From positions 1-64,000 of the forward strand of contig DASSOY010000058.1 of assembly GCA_035700025.1 (NCBI GenBank): a stretch of 64,000 nt of DNA, given 5' to 3'. The notes beneath the pieces are model-generated. The model worked only from the letters and a program-made list of their open reading frames with translations, was not told the DNA's origin and did not search any database. Numbering within the stretch: position 1 is the stretch's first letter; every line of letters begins with the position of its first letter. Position numbers and translations under genes: made by a program. This stretch comes from Bacillales bacterium. GTDB lineage: Bacteria > Bacillota > Bacilli > Bacillales > DASSOY01. Below, piece after piece: positions 27,677-35,940 of this stretch.

Positions 27677-30600
27677 ATGAAAATGTTGTTGAAAGCGAAA
27701 GGCTTCGTATTGCTTGCGTGGGTCGTCGCCTTGACGATTCTTCTTATAACGGCTCCGAATCTGTCCGATCTCGTCCGCGAAAATGGACAGCCGGAAGTCC
27801 CCGACGGTTATCCGTCCTCAACGGCTTCTTCGCTTTTGGATCACGTTCACCGTGAAAAGCATCGGGAAGGTTCTTCCTTGACGCCGATCGTTTTTCACGA
27901 CAAAAACGGTCTATCGCAGCAGGACCTCAACGAAGTGGAACATGCTGTCGCCTTGTTAAAGCGCAAGAAGTCGTCGCTTGGGATTACGTCAATCCAGGAC
28001 CCGATCAATCAGTCCGGTCTGCGTGACAAACTGGTTTCCGAGGACGAAACGACTCTCATTGCGATGGTTCGCGTTCAGTTCGAAGGCCGCTCGATGCAAC
28101 AAGAAAAGCAGCTGCTGTATGATGCGCTCAAGGGTGTCACCGTGGATCATTATGTTACCGGCAATTGGGTGATTCAAGATGACTACATGGAAAGCACCCA
28201 GGAAGGGCTGCACCGTACGGAATGGCTGACATTGATTTTCATCTTGCTCGTTTTGCTGCTCGTGTTCCGATCCTTGATCGCGCCGCTGCTTCCGCTTGTC
28301 ACGGTAGGCATCACTTTCCTCGCGACGCAGGCGATCGTTGCTTTTCTCGTCGAAGCGGTCCAGTTTCCGGTGTCCAATTTCACGCAAATTTTTCTCGTTG
28401 CTGTATTGTTCGGCATCGGCACGGATTATTGCATCTTGCTGTTGAATCGCTTTAAGGAAGAATTGCCCGCACACGATTCCGTTGCCGACGCGATTGTCCA
28501 TACGTATAAAAATGCGGGACGAACGATGTTTTTCAGCGGCGTTGCTGTATTGATCGGCTTTTCAACGATCGGCTTGTCGACCTTCAGCCTGTATCGCTCA
28601 GCAGCAGGAGTGGCGATCGGCGTTGCTGTCTTAATGATTGCTTTGACGACGCTGCTTCCGATTTTCATGCTTTGGCTCGGACCGAAATTGTTTTGGCCGT
28701 CCGGGCATGCGCTTGGTCATCACGAAAGCCGGTTTTGGGGCGGCATGGGTCGATTCGCGCTGGCGCGTCCGCTGCTCTCACTGCTGCTTGTCGCCTGTGC
28801 CACCGTCCCTTTCATGCTGACTTACGACGATTTGAAAAGCTACAATTTTATCGAAGAAATCGGTGACGACTATAAGTCTGTTAAAGGATTCGAGTACATT
28901 TCGAAAGTCTTCGGACCCGGGGCTTTAATGCCGACGACAATCGTGATCGAAAACGATGAAAAAATGGACGAACGCTCGGATTTGCAAACGATTGAAGCGA
29001 TTTCGCGCGAGGTGCAAAAAGTTGACCATGTGCAAACGGTTCGAAGCGTGACGCGTCCGGAAGGAGAGCCGATCGAAAATTTTCTCGTTCCGAAGCAGGC
29101 GAAGTCGCTGCAAGGCGGCCTTTCCGATGCTCGTGACGGCATCGGAAAAATTCGCGGCGGTTTGGCACAAGCGCGCGGCGAGCTTGCCGCGTCGCTGCCG
29201 GATTTGGAAACGGCGGTTAACAGCTTTGAACCTCTCATCTCGGGTACCGCGAATTTGAAGGAAGGGGTTCAAGATCTTAAGAACGGCCTTCAGCGAATCG
29301 AGGCAGGTTTGCAGCGCGGAGCCGAGGGGAGTACACAGCTTCAGAACGGTTTAGCCGAGGCTGAAAAGGGAGCTGAAAGGCTCGCGGATGAAAGCAGAAA
29401 GCTGTTGAACGGGTACGAGCAAATGCAGCAAGGGCTTCATCAATTGGCGAACCATTACGGTGAGCTGCAAGCGGGTGTACAACAAATTCACGACCAGCTG
29501 GGAACAATCGATGAAAAACTAAAACAGCTCGGCCAAGATCACCCAGAGATTACAAGTGATCCGAACTACCAGTATGCGGTTCAGGCAACTGAGCTGCTCA
29601 TTGACAGCTCGAAGGACCTGAATGAAAAGTTTGCGTCGGTCAATGGCCAGTTGAACACGTTAATCGCGAACATGAGCGATGCGAATCAAGCGTTCGATCA
29701 GCTGACGGCCGGACAGCGGCAATTGGCGGAGAACTTGCAAAAGGCGGTAGCCGGCGTCGCCCAGTTGCGAAACGGATTGAAGAAGCTTGACGAAGGTCAA
29801 CAGGCGGCGATTAACGAAATGCCGAAGTTGTCGAACGGTTTGGAAAGTGAAAAGAACGGGCAGATCAAATTGCAGAAAGGATTTGATCAGCTTGTCGATA
29901 AGCTGTCGGGACTGACGGAAGGTCTAGGGGGCAGCGTCAAAGGGTTGAAGCGTGTCTCGGAAGGGTTGGCAGAAGCGCAAAGCTTTCTGAAACAATTGGC
30001 GAAATCGAACAGTGCGCTCGCCGGCTTCTACATTCCGGATCAAGTGTTGAAGAGCAAGGAATTCCAGCGGGCGATCGATCATTACATGTCGCCTGACCGA
30101 AAACTGACGTCGATTAACGTTACTTTCGATGTGAATCCGTATTCGACGACGGCAATTGAGCAAATTGATCATATTCGAGCGGCCGTTGATCGGGCAACAG
30201 AGGGTACCTCTTTAGAAAATGCAAAGGTCGGTATTGGCGGGGTTACGAGCGTGTATAATGATTTGGGAGAAATCTCGAATGCCGATTATACGCGGACGGC
30301 GATTTTAATGCTGATTGGCATTGGTCTGATTCTCATTGCCTTGTTAAGGTCGTTCATCATGCCGCTTTACATTTTGTTATCGCTTGTTGCGGCTTATTAT
30401 ACGGCGATGGGAATCAGCGAGCTCATTTTCGTTAACTTCCTTGGATATTCGGGGATCAGTTGGGCGGTGCCTTTCTTTGGATTCGTCATGCTGATTACGC
30501 TCGGTGTCGATTACAGTATATTCTTGATGGATCGATTCAACGAGAATCGGGATTTGCGCGTTACCGATGCGATTTTGACAGCTATGAAAAACATGGGAAC

Positions 30601-30805
30601 GGTCATCTTGTCTGCTGCCATTATTCTAGGCGGAACTTTTGCAGCGATGATGCCATCCGGCGTTGTTTCCTTGATGGAAATTGCGACGATCATTATTTCC
30701 GGTTTGGTGATTTATAACTTGTTCGTGCTGCCGCTGTTTATCCCAGTGATGGTAAAAACATTCGGGAAAGCGAACTGGTGGCCGTTCCGCCGGACGGAAG
30801 ATTAA
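27677..30805 (+). CDS. MMPL/RND-family exporter with long coiled-coil extracytoplasmic loop
   Basis: The 1042-residue membrane protein has the MMPL plan: one N-terminal helix, a large outer loop, five more helices (about 180-350), a second outer loop and a final block of helices (about 870-1030). FGIGTDYCILLLNRF and TLGVDYSIFLMDRF carry the conserved GxDY of the proton-relay helices. The second loop (about 470-790) is unusually long and full of (L/G)xxGxxxL repeats, as in YhgE/Pip-type proteins, and probably forms coiled coils. The family exports lipids, siderophores or toxic compounds using the proton gradient. The divergent TetR regulator points to inducible efflux. Confidence 0.93.
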   Translation: MKMLLKAKGFVLLAWVVALTILLITAPNLSDLVRENGQPEVPDGYPSSTASSLLDHVHREKHREGSSLTPIVFHDKNGLSQQDLNEVEHAVALLKRKKSSLGITSIQDPINQSGLRDKLVSEDETTLIAMVRVQFEGRSMQQEKQLLYDALKGVTVDHYVTGNWVIQDDYMESTQEGLHRTEWLTLIFILLVLLLVFRSLIAPLLPLVTVGITFLATQAIVAFLVEAVQFPVSNFTQIFLVAVLFGIGTDYCILLLNRFKEELPAHDSVADAIVHTYKNAGRTMFFSGVAVLIGFSTIGLSTFSLYRSAAGVAIGVAVLMIALTTLLPIFMLWLGPKLFWPSGHALGHHESRFWGGMGRFALARPLLSLLLVACATVPFMLTYDDLKSYNFIEEIGDDYKSVKGFEYISKVFGPGALMPTTIVIENDEKMDERSDLQTIEAISREVQKVDHVQTVRSVTRPEGEPIENFLVPKQAKSLQGGLSDARDGIGKIRGGLAQARGELAASLPDLETAVNSFEPLISGTANLKEGVQDLKNGLQRIEAGLQRGAEGSTQLQNGLAEAEKGAERLADESRKLLNGYEQMQQGLHQLANHYGELQAGVQQIHDQLGTIDEKLKQLGQDHPEITSDPNYQYAVQATELLIDSSKDLNEKFASVNGQLNTLIANMSDANQAFDQLTAGQRQLAENLQKAVAGVAQLRNGLKKLDEGQQAAINEMPKLSNGLESEKNGQIKLQKGFDQLVDKLSGLTEGLGGSVKGLKRVSEGLAEAQSFLKQLAKSNSALAGFYIPDQVLKSKEFQRAIDHYMSPDRKLTSINVTFDVNPYSTTAIEQIDHIRAAVDRATEGTSLENAKVGIGGVTSVYNDLGEISNADYTRTAILMLIGIGLILIALLRSFIMPLYILLSLVAAYYTAMGISELIFVNFLGYSGISWAVPFFGFVMLITLGVDYSIFLMDRFNENRDLRVTDAILTAMKNMGTVILSAAIILGGTFAAMMPSGVVSLMEIATIIISGLVIYNLFVLPLFIPVMVKTFGKANWWPFRRTED

Positions 30806-30907
30806 AAGCAGGATTCGTGTAGAGAAACGAAAGGTTTCTCCACACGCTTTTTTCGATTGGCCGTTTGAGTGCGAGGGACCTAAGTTGCATTAGCCGTCTG
30901 TATTCCG

Positions 30908-31108
30908 GAATCGCTCATGAGAAACGTTATTTTAGAAAAAAAGGCAGGATTTGAAAAGAATCGCTCATTGAGCACGCTATTTTCCGGAAAAGGGGGAAAT
31001 CGCGAATGAAATCCCCGGAATTTCGGAAAATAGCGCTCCTCATGAGCGATTTCATCTAAAAACGGGATTTTAAAGGGAATTAAGCACTCTGGTGAGCGAT
31101 TTGAAACC
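30908..31108. repeat. Four copies of a roughly 35-bp intergenic repeat
   Basis: Direct copies begin at about 30908 and 30958 (AATCGCTCATGAG and AATCGCTCATTGAGCACGC, then TATTTT). Inverted copies occupy about 31024-31056 and 31080-31108 (GCGCTCCTCATGAGCGATTT and AAGCACTCTGGTGAGCGATT). The consensus is close to AATCGCTCATGAGcacGC followed by TATTTTCCGGAAA. The layout is two direct and two inverted copies in 200 bp. No coding potential supports a gene here. Confidence 0.75.
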
Positions 31109-31152
31109 ACACCACGATCTTTCTGTTCAAAAGAAGGGTCGTGGTTGTGTTT
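31106..31152 (+). terminator. Hairpin, possible terminator after the MMPL gene
   Basis: ACCACGATCTTTCT pairs with AGAAGGGTCGTGGT around a short loop, but only a weak T tract follows. It lies 300 bases after the MMPL stop. Confidence 0.4.
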
Positions 31153-31167
31153 ACATCCTAAGATGAG

Positions 31168-31194
31168 AATTTTCGGCCGCGGGCCGAAAAATTT
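31168..31194. terminator. GC-rich hairpin near the M15 peptidase gene
   Basis: TTTTCGGCC-GCG-GGCCGAAAA is a perfect hairpin flanked by AT tracts. It could terminate transcription from either side. Confidence 0.5.
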
Positions 31195-31320
31195 CCGATT
31201 TCGAATTTCTTGCGGACATGGAGTGAAATGTCGAGAAAACCGTGATGTGATTCATGGAATTCTAGGGAATCACGCGGTTCCGCTTTCGACAAAAAGCATC
31301 ATTTCCCGGGAAATTTTTTA

Positions 31321-32142
31321 TTACCTGGGTCGAACGCCGTTCAGTAAATCCCAAGTGTTCAAGCGGAACGTGTTCTGGAAATGCGGGAAATCTTTAATGC
31401 TTCGGAACGTTCCGCCCCATTCGAGTCCCGCCTGTTGTCCGAGCCGACCCATCCGTCGGTAAAGGTTAAGGTCGTTTGATACACGGCCGTTCACAATCGG
31501 GTACGCATCGAACGCGAGCCCCCAATTATGAAACGAGTCGCCGCCCATGGCGTTCGTCACGATTCTTCCCGGCTCGGTGCGCCCGCGTGCATACAAGCGG
31601 TCTTGTTCGTTCCAACTTCGAAATGCATTTGCAATACGAACATTCAGACCGTTCTCACGCGTCAGACGCAAGAACCTTCTTGCTTGGGCAGCTACGGTCG
31701 GGTGAAGCGAGGCAATGTCCGAAGAACTCGGCCGCCGTTCATAATGGCCCGTTTCCCTCGGATTAAACAGCCGTTGTCGCGTCCGGGGATCGACGATCCC
31801 GGTTTGCCGAAGTCCGTTGGCGGCTTGAAATCGAAGCACGGCAGACCGCGTCATCGGTCCGTACCAGCCGTCTACGGGACCGGGAGAAAACCCGCGCGAC
31901 CGCAAAAGCGACTGAACCGCACGCACATTGTCGAGAAGCACGCGCCACGTGATCGGACCCACGATGCCGTCTGGTGCTAGACGAAAACGATCTTGAAAGT
32001 TTCGCACCGCATCTCTCGTTCTGCCGTCAAAGCGGCGGTCGACGACAAAACCGTTGTAATTCAAGGCAAGTCCGTTCAAATTTCTTTCCAAGCGCGTCAC
32101 ATATCGTCCTGTAGATCCGTTGCGCAAAATCGGTAACGGCAT
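31321..32142 (-). CDS. Peptidoglycan-binding M15-family peptidase (CwlK/VanY-like)
   Basis: The 273-residue protein starts at an ATG after AAAGGGGGATGCCGG; the frame is open to 32175. Two peptidoglycan-binding type 1 domains (about residues 1-65 and 70-125, with GRTRDAVRNFQDRF, DGIVGPITW and VDGWYGPMTRSAVLRFQ) precede an M15 metallopeptidase domain. Zinc ligands are visible in GGDSFHNWGLAFDAY and DFPHFQ. The enzyme should cut peptide cross-links or stem peptides of peptidoglycan, as CwlK (L-Ala-D-Glu endopeptidase) does. No classical signal peptide is visible, which is known for some spore or lysis hydrolases. Confidence 0.9.
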   Translation of the reverse strand: MPLPILRNGSTGRYVTRLERNLNGLALNYNGFVVDRRFDGRTRDAVRNFQDRFRLAPDGIVGPITWRVLLDNVRAVQSLLRSRGFSPGPVDGWYGPMTRSAVLRFQAANGLRQTGIVDPRTRQRLFNPRETGHYERRPSSSDIASLHPTVAAQARRFLRLTRENGLNVRIANAFRSWNEQDRLYARGRTEPGRIVTNAMGGDSFHNWGLAFDAYPIVNGRVSNDLNLYRRMGRLGQQAGLEWGGTFRSIKDFPHFQNTFRLNTWDLLNGVRPR

Positions 32143-32209
32143 CCGGCATCCCCCTTTTTCAAGTGATGATGCCATTTTATGCCGCCCGCCCGAATTCGTT
32201 CGACCGGGC

Positions 32210-32659
32210 TCAGCCGATCCTCACAAACCGCAATTCCGCTTCCGCTATCATCACGCCCCCCACCCGCGCTCGCGCGCTCACCTTCACCGCCGCCCTTCGC
32301 CTCCGCACCACCTCGACTTCCGTCTCGATCGCCTCCCCGGCCTCCGGCCGGCGCCGCCCCATCCGGCACGCCTCCACTCCCGCCAGCACCCACCGCTCCG
32401 CGGCGGGTGCAGCGTTCGCTCCTGCTTCCGCCCCTTCCGCGCTCCGCGCCCCGCCGCCCCGGTCAAGGACCGGCCCGGCGGTTTGCGCGAGCGCTTCCAG
32501 AACAAGCCCGGCCGGCATGCGCCCGCCGGGCATGCCGGCGTCGCCGGCCGTCACGCGCTTCCTCCCGCTCACGCGCGTGCCGTCCTCCGTCACTTCCATC
32601 ACATCCAGCATGACAAACGGATGGCGCTGGTGGTTTTGCGCCATTCCGGTCTTTTTCAT
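32210..32659 (-). CDS. FabZ-like hotdog protein lacking the catalytic His
   Basis: The 149-residue protein starts at an ATG with a good AGGAGG site. It aligns with FabZ 3-hydroxyacyl-ACP dehydratases over its whole length: HPFVMLDVMEV, GRKRVTAG, LVLEALAQTAGPVL, LAGVEACRM and AEAELRFVRI. The FabZ motif with the active-site His (GHFPxxPVMPG) reads AGDAGMPGGRMPAG, so the His is missing, while the catalytic acid in LEALAQ is kept. A Gly/Ala/Glu-rich insert sits after PVLDR. The gene is extremely GC-rich (49 of 60 bases in 32401-32460). It diverges from bioY across a BirA-like operator, which suggests a role near biotin or pimeloyl metabolism. Activity is uncertain. Confidence 0.65.
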   Translation of the reverse strand: MKKTGMAQNHQRHPFVMLDVMEVTEDGTRVSGRKRVTAGDAGMPGGRMPAGLVLEALAQTAGPVLDRGGGARSAEGAEAGANAAPAAERWVLAGVEACRMGRRRPEAGEAIETEVEVVRRRRAAVKVSARARVGGVMIAEAELRFVRIG

Positions 32660-32679
32660 CGTTTCTGCCTCCTATATGA

Positions 32680-32730
32680 GTTAACCTATTTATTATTTCA
32701 GTTGACACAAATTTTTCTAGCTTATACACT
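32680..32730 (+). promoter_or_regulatory. BirA-like operator overlapping the bioY promoter
   Basis: GTTAAC (32680-32685) and GTTGAC (32701-32706) are separated by 15 bp, the geometry I recall for Bacillus BirA boxes (two GTTAAC cores). A promoter, TTGACA (32702-32707), 17 bp, TACACT (32725-32730), points to bioY, and its -35 is inside the right half-site. Biotin-loaded BirA bound here would block the promoter. The divergent FabZ-like gene could be controlled from the same site. Confidence 0.6.
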
Positions 32731-32762
32731 TATTTTATATTAATCGAAGCAGAGGTGGAATC

Positions 32763-33326
32763 ATGAAAGTCATTCACATGGTTTATGTCGCGCTTTTCAC
32801 GGCGATCATGGCGGTGCTCGGGGTCGTACCCGCAATCTACCTGGCGTTCACCCCGGTGCCGATCGTTTTGCAAAACATGGGGGTAATGCTGTCGGGAAGC
32901 ATGCTCGGCGCGCGGCTCGGGGCGTTGAGCCAACTGTTGTTTTTGGCTCTCGTGGCTGCGGGCGCTCCGGTTTTGACGGGGGGCAGAGGCGGTCTCGCCG
33001 TGTTTTTCGGCGTGAGCGGCGGTTACTTGATTGCTTATCCGATTGCTGCTTTTGTCGTCGGATTGCTGTTGGCGCGCATGCAAAAACCTACATATTGGAG
33101 GTTTCTCGCCGCGAATATTCTCGGCGGCGTGCTGGTCGTTTATGCAATCGGGATTCCGTATCAAGCTTTTATGATGGATATTTCCTTATGGCATGCTATC
33201 GTTATTAGCAGCGTGTACATTCCGGGTGATTTGCTGAAAGCAGTTGTCGCGTCCTATCTGGCGTTGCGGGTGCGTAAGCATATGTCGATTCACGACAAGG
33301 CAGGTCCAATGAAACAGGCAGGTTGA
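32763..33326 (+). CDS. bioY: Biotin transporter BioY (substrate-binding S component)
   Basis: The 187-residue membrane protein binds biotin and imports it, alone or with an ECF energising module. It has about six hydrophobic helices and the family signature TGGRGGLAVFFGVSGGYL. It is first in an operon with an acyl-CoA ligase and a thiolase, the same order as yhfU-yhfT-yhfS of B. subtilis, a set known to respond to biotin through BirA. A BirA-like box lies over its promoter. Confidence 0.92.
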   Translation: MKVIHMVYVALFTAIMAVLGVVPAIYLAFTPVPIVLQNMGVMLSGSMLGARLGALSQLLFLALVAAGAPVLTGGRGGLAVFFGVSGGYLIAYPIAAFVVGLLLARMQKPTYWRFLAANILGGVLVVYAIGIPYQAFMMDISLWHAIVISSVYIPGDLLKAVVASYLALRVRKHMSIHDKAGPMKQAG

Positions 33327-33346
33327 CTTAAAGGAGTTCCAACGAT

Positions 33347-34795
33347 ATGAACATTGCCGGTTCTTATAAAATTTACGCCGAGCGGTTCGCGGAGCGGACA
33401 GCTTTGCGTTTCAAAGATGAGACGTACAGTTATCGCGAGTGGCATGCAGCGGTGAGCCAAACGGCAGGTTGGCTCGCTGCATATGACGATCCGAAAAAAA
33501 GAATCGGCATTTTGCTGAACAACGGGCCGTTGTTCCTGCAGCTTTTTGCAGGGGCAGCGGCTGCCGGTTGGACGGCGGTGCCGCTTGACCCGAAATGGAA
33601 GCCGCGCGAAATGCGCGAGCGGCTGGAAGCGACGGGAGTTTCGTTCGTTGTGACGGCTGCAATTTTATCGGAAAAATTCATTGACCTTCCGGTTTCGGTC
33701 ATACATGAAGATGACTGCAAGAAACAAATGTTGGAGGCTTCGGCGGTTGACGCTCTCGAGGATGCGGACAAGATGCCTTTTTATATGGGGTTTACTTCGG
33801 GGACGACCGGCCGCCCGAAGGCTTTTTTGCGTGCGCACGATTCGTGGGTGAACAGCTTTCGCTGCAACATCGAAGATTTTCACCTGCCGCCTGCTGCCAA
33901 AGTGCTCATTCCCGGGCAGCTCATTCATTCTCATTTTTTGTATGGAGCTGTTAGCACGTTATATTTTGGCGGAACGGTGGTGCTTTTGGAAAAATTCAAT
34001 GCGGGGCGCGTGTTGGATGAACTTGAACGCGGGACAGCCGACACCGTTTTCACGGTCCCTACGATGAATGAAGCATTGGGGCGCGAGCAACGGACGCTTG
34101 AACGTCGTTTCCGCATCATCAGTTCCGGGGCGAAATGGCAAGCGGCTTCGAAACAGCGTTTGAAAGACCGTTTCCCAGGGCTCCAGCTGTATGAATTTTA
34201 CGGGGCTTCGGAATTAAGCTTTGTTAGTTACTTGAGTGGGGACGATCACCAACGCAAACCGAAGTCCGTCGGCAAGCCGTTTCATAACGTGCTGCTTGAA
34301 ATTCGCAACAATGATCGCACGTGCGCACCGTTTGAACGGGGGAAAATTTTCGTCAAAAGCGACATGACGTTTCTCGGTTATTTAGGGGAGCATCGCGAGC
34401 CGCCTCAGGACGGTTGGCATACGGTGGACGACATCGGTTATTTGGACGAGGATGGTTATTTGTATATTGAAGGACGCGAAAACATGATGATTTTGTACGG
34501 CGGCATCAACGTCTTTCCTGAGGAGGTCGAAACAGTGCTTCAGGCGCATCCGGACATCGAGGAAGCTGCGGTGATCGGCACGACAGACGATTACTGGGGA
34601 CAGCTCGTGACGGCTGTTGTTAAGGGAGAGGGCACTCGGAGGTCGCTTCAGGCTTGGTGCAAGCAGCGATTATCGGCCTATAAAATTCCGAGGCGCTGGC
34701 ATTTCGTCGATGAACTGCCTCATACGCCGGGCGGGAAGATCGATCGCCGCCGGTTAGCGGCCCTCGTTGAAAGCGAGGTGAGCGAGCATGCATAA
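33347..34795 (+). CDS. AMP-binding acyl-CoA ligase (YhfT-like)
   Basis: The 482-residue enzyme of the ANL superfamily activates a carboxylic acid with ATP and transfers it to CoA. The P-loop YMGFTSGTTGRPKAF is at about residues 145-160, the adenine motif is YEFYGASE, and GWHTVDDIGYLDEDGYLYI is followed by GRENMMILYGG. The C-terminal domain holds the catalytic Lys in PGGKIDRRRL. It lies 20 bases after bioY and overlaps the thiolase gene by eight bases. The context suggests a fatty or dicarboxylic acid substrate in biotin precursor supply; the substrate is not proven. Confidence 0.9.
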   Translation: MNIAGSYKIYAERFAERTALRFKDETYSYREWHAAVSQTAGWLAAYDDPKKRIGILLNNGPLFLQLFAGAAAAGWTAVPLDPKWKPREMRERLEATGVSFVVTAAILSEKFIDLPVSVIHEDDCKKQMLEASAVDALEDADKMPFYMGFTSGTTGRPKAFLRAHDSWVNSFRCNIEDFHLPPAAKVLIPGQLIHSHFLYGAVSTLYFGGTVVLLEKFNAGRVLDELERGTADTVFTVPTMNEALGREQRTLERRFRIISSGAKWQAASKQRLKDRFPGLQLYEFYGASELSFVSYLSGDDHQRKPKSVGKPFHNVLLEIRNNDRTCAPFERGKIFVKSDMTFLGYLGEHREPPQDGWHTVDDIGYLDEDGYLYIEGRENMMILYGGINVFPEEVETVLQAHPDIEEAAVIGTTDDYWGQLVTAVVKGEGTRRSLQAWCKQRLSAYKIPRRWHFVDELPHTPGGKIDRRRLAALVESEVSEHA

Positions 34796-35879
34796 AGCAG
34801 TCATTGTGCGGGCCAAGCGGACGCCGATCGGCCGCAAGGGCGGGCTTCTCAAGAACGTCGACGTCGACGGACTCGCCCGCCCGGTGCTGCAGCACGTCAG
34901 TGCCGGCATTGAGGATGACGTCTGCGACGTCATCCTCGGCAACGTCGTCGGCCCGGGAGGCAACGTCGCCCGCTTATGCGCGCTCGATGCCGGTCTTCCG
35001 CTCAGCGTCACCGGAATGACGATCGACCGGCAATGCAGCGCCGGCCTTGAAGCGATTCGCACCGCCTGCTACTTCGTCCAGGGCGGTGCGGGCGAATGCT
35101 ACATCGCGGGCGGCGTGGAAAGCGCGAGCCGGTCGCCGTTTCCGCATCGGGCGCGGTTCGCGCCGGATGCGTTAGGCGATCCGGAGATGGGCGAGGCGGC
35201 GGAACTCGTCGCCGAGAAGTACGGCGTCAGCCGGGAACGCCAGGATGCGCTCGCGCTCGCGAGTTACGAGCGGTCGTGGCGGGCGCACGAGGCTGGCGTG
35301 TTCGCGGAGGAGCTTGTGCCCGTCGGCCTCGTCCGGGAGGACGAGGTGTTCGGGCGGAAGCGGGAGATGCGGCGGCTCGTGGAGCGAGCGAAGCCGGTGT
35401 TCGTGAGCGGCGGGACGGTGACGGCCGCGAACAGCTGCGGCGTGAACGACGGCGCGGGAGCGGTCGTCGTGATGAGCGAGCGGATGGCGGAGGCGCGCGG
35501 GCTGGCGCCGGTGCTGCGGTTCGTCGACAGCGAGGTGACCGGCGTCGATCCGCGCTATCCGGGGATCGCGCCGGTGCCGGCGGTACGCCGGTTGTTGGCG
35601 CGGAACGGGTTGGGTGTGAACGAGATCGACCAGGTGGAATTGAATGAGGCATTTGCGGCGAAGGTGGCCGCGTGCGTGCAGGAGCTTGGGCTGCGGGAAG
35701 ACCGGTTGAACGTGCACGGCGGTGCGATTGCCATCGGCCATCCGTACGGGGCGTCTGGCGCGATATTGGTGACGAGGTTGTATTTCGAGGCGTTGCGGAA
35801 CCCGGAAACGCAGTATTTTCTTGCGGCGATGGGCAGCGGAGGCGGTATCGGGACGGCGGTGCTGTTTGAAAAGGTTTAA
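34788..35879 (+). CDS. Thiolase-family protein (YhfS-like), second catalytic Cys replaced
   Basis: The 363-residue protein has the thiolase fold. The nucleophile is Cys83 in IDRQCSAGLEAI, and the His of GHPYGASGA is present. The final motif, normally CIGGG with the Cys acting as general base, reads MGSGGGIG, so that Cys is a Gly. The protein may therefore catalyse a modified reaction, for example acyl transfer or condensation, or be inactive. It overlaps the ligase gene by eight bases. The DNA is much richer in GC than the ligase gene (41 of 60 bases in 34921-34980, against 28 of 60 in 33361-33420), so the two differ in base composition despite sharing an operon. Confidence 0.87.
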   Translation: MHKAVIVRAKRTPIGRKGGLLKNVDVDGLARPVLQHVSAGIEDDVCDVILGNVVGPGGNVARLCALDAGLPLSVTGMTIDRQCSAGLEAIRTACYFVQGGAGECYIAGGVESASRSPFPHRARFAPDALGDPEMGEAAELVAEKYGVSRERQDALALASYERSWRAHEAGVFAEELVPVGLVREDEVFGRKREMRRLVERAKPVFVSGGTVTAANSCGVNDGAGAVVVMSERMAEARGLAPVLRFVDSEVTGVDPRYPGIAPVPAVRRLLARNGLGVNEIDQVELNEAFAAKVAACVQELGLREDRLNVHGGAIAIGHPYGASGAILVTRLYFEALRNPETQYFLAAMGSGGGIGTAVLFEKV

Positions 35880-35940
35880 CCGCGACTGGCGCGTTTTTTT
35901 GTTATAATGAAGGCAGAGTCCAAGGAAAGGATGCGCCGTC

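Noticed and set aside
32120-32743. Forward frames of up to 207 codons opposite the FabZ-like gene
   Set aside because: The very high GC content produces long open frames on all strands. Only the reverse frame shows a protein family and a good ribosome binding site.
35096-35741. Extra long frames over the thiolase gene on both strands
   Set aside because: They are shadows caused by high GC content. The thiolase motifs fix the true frame.
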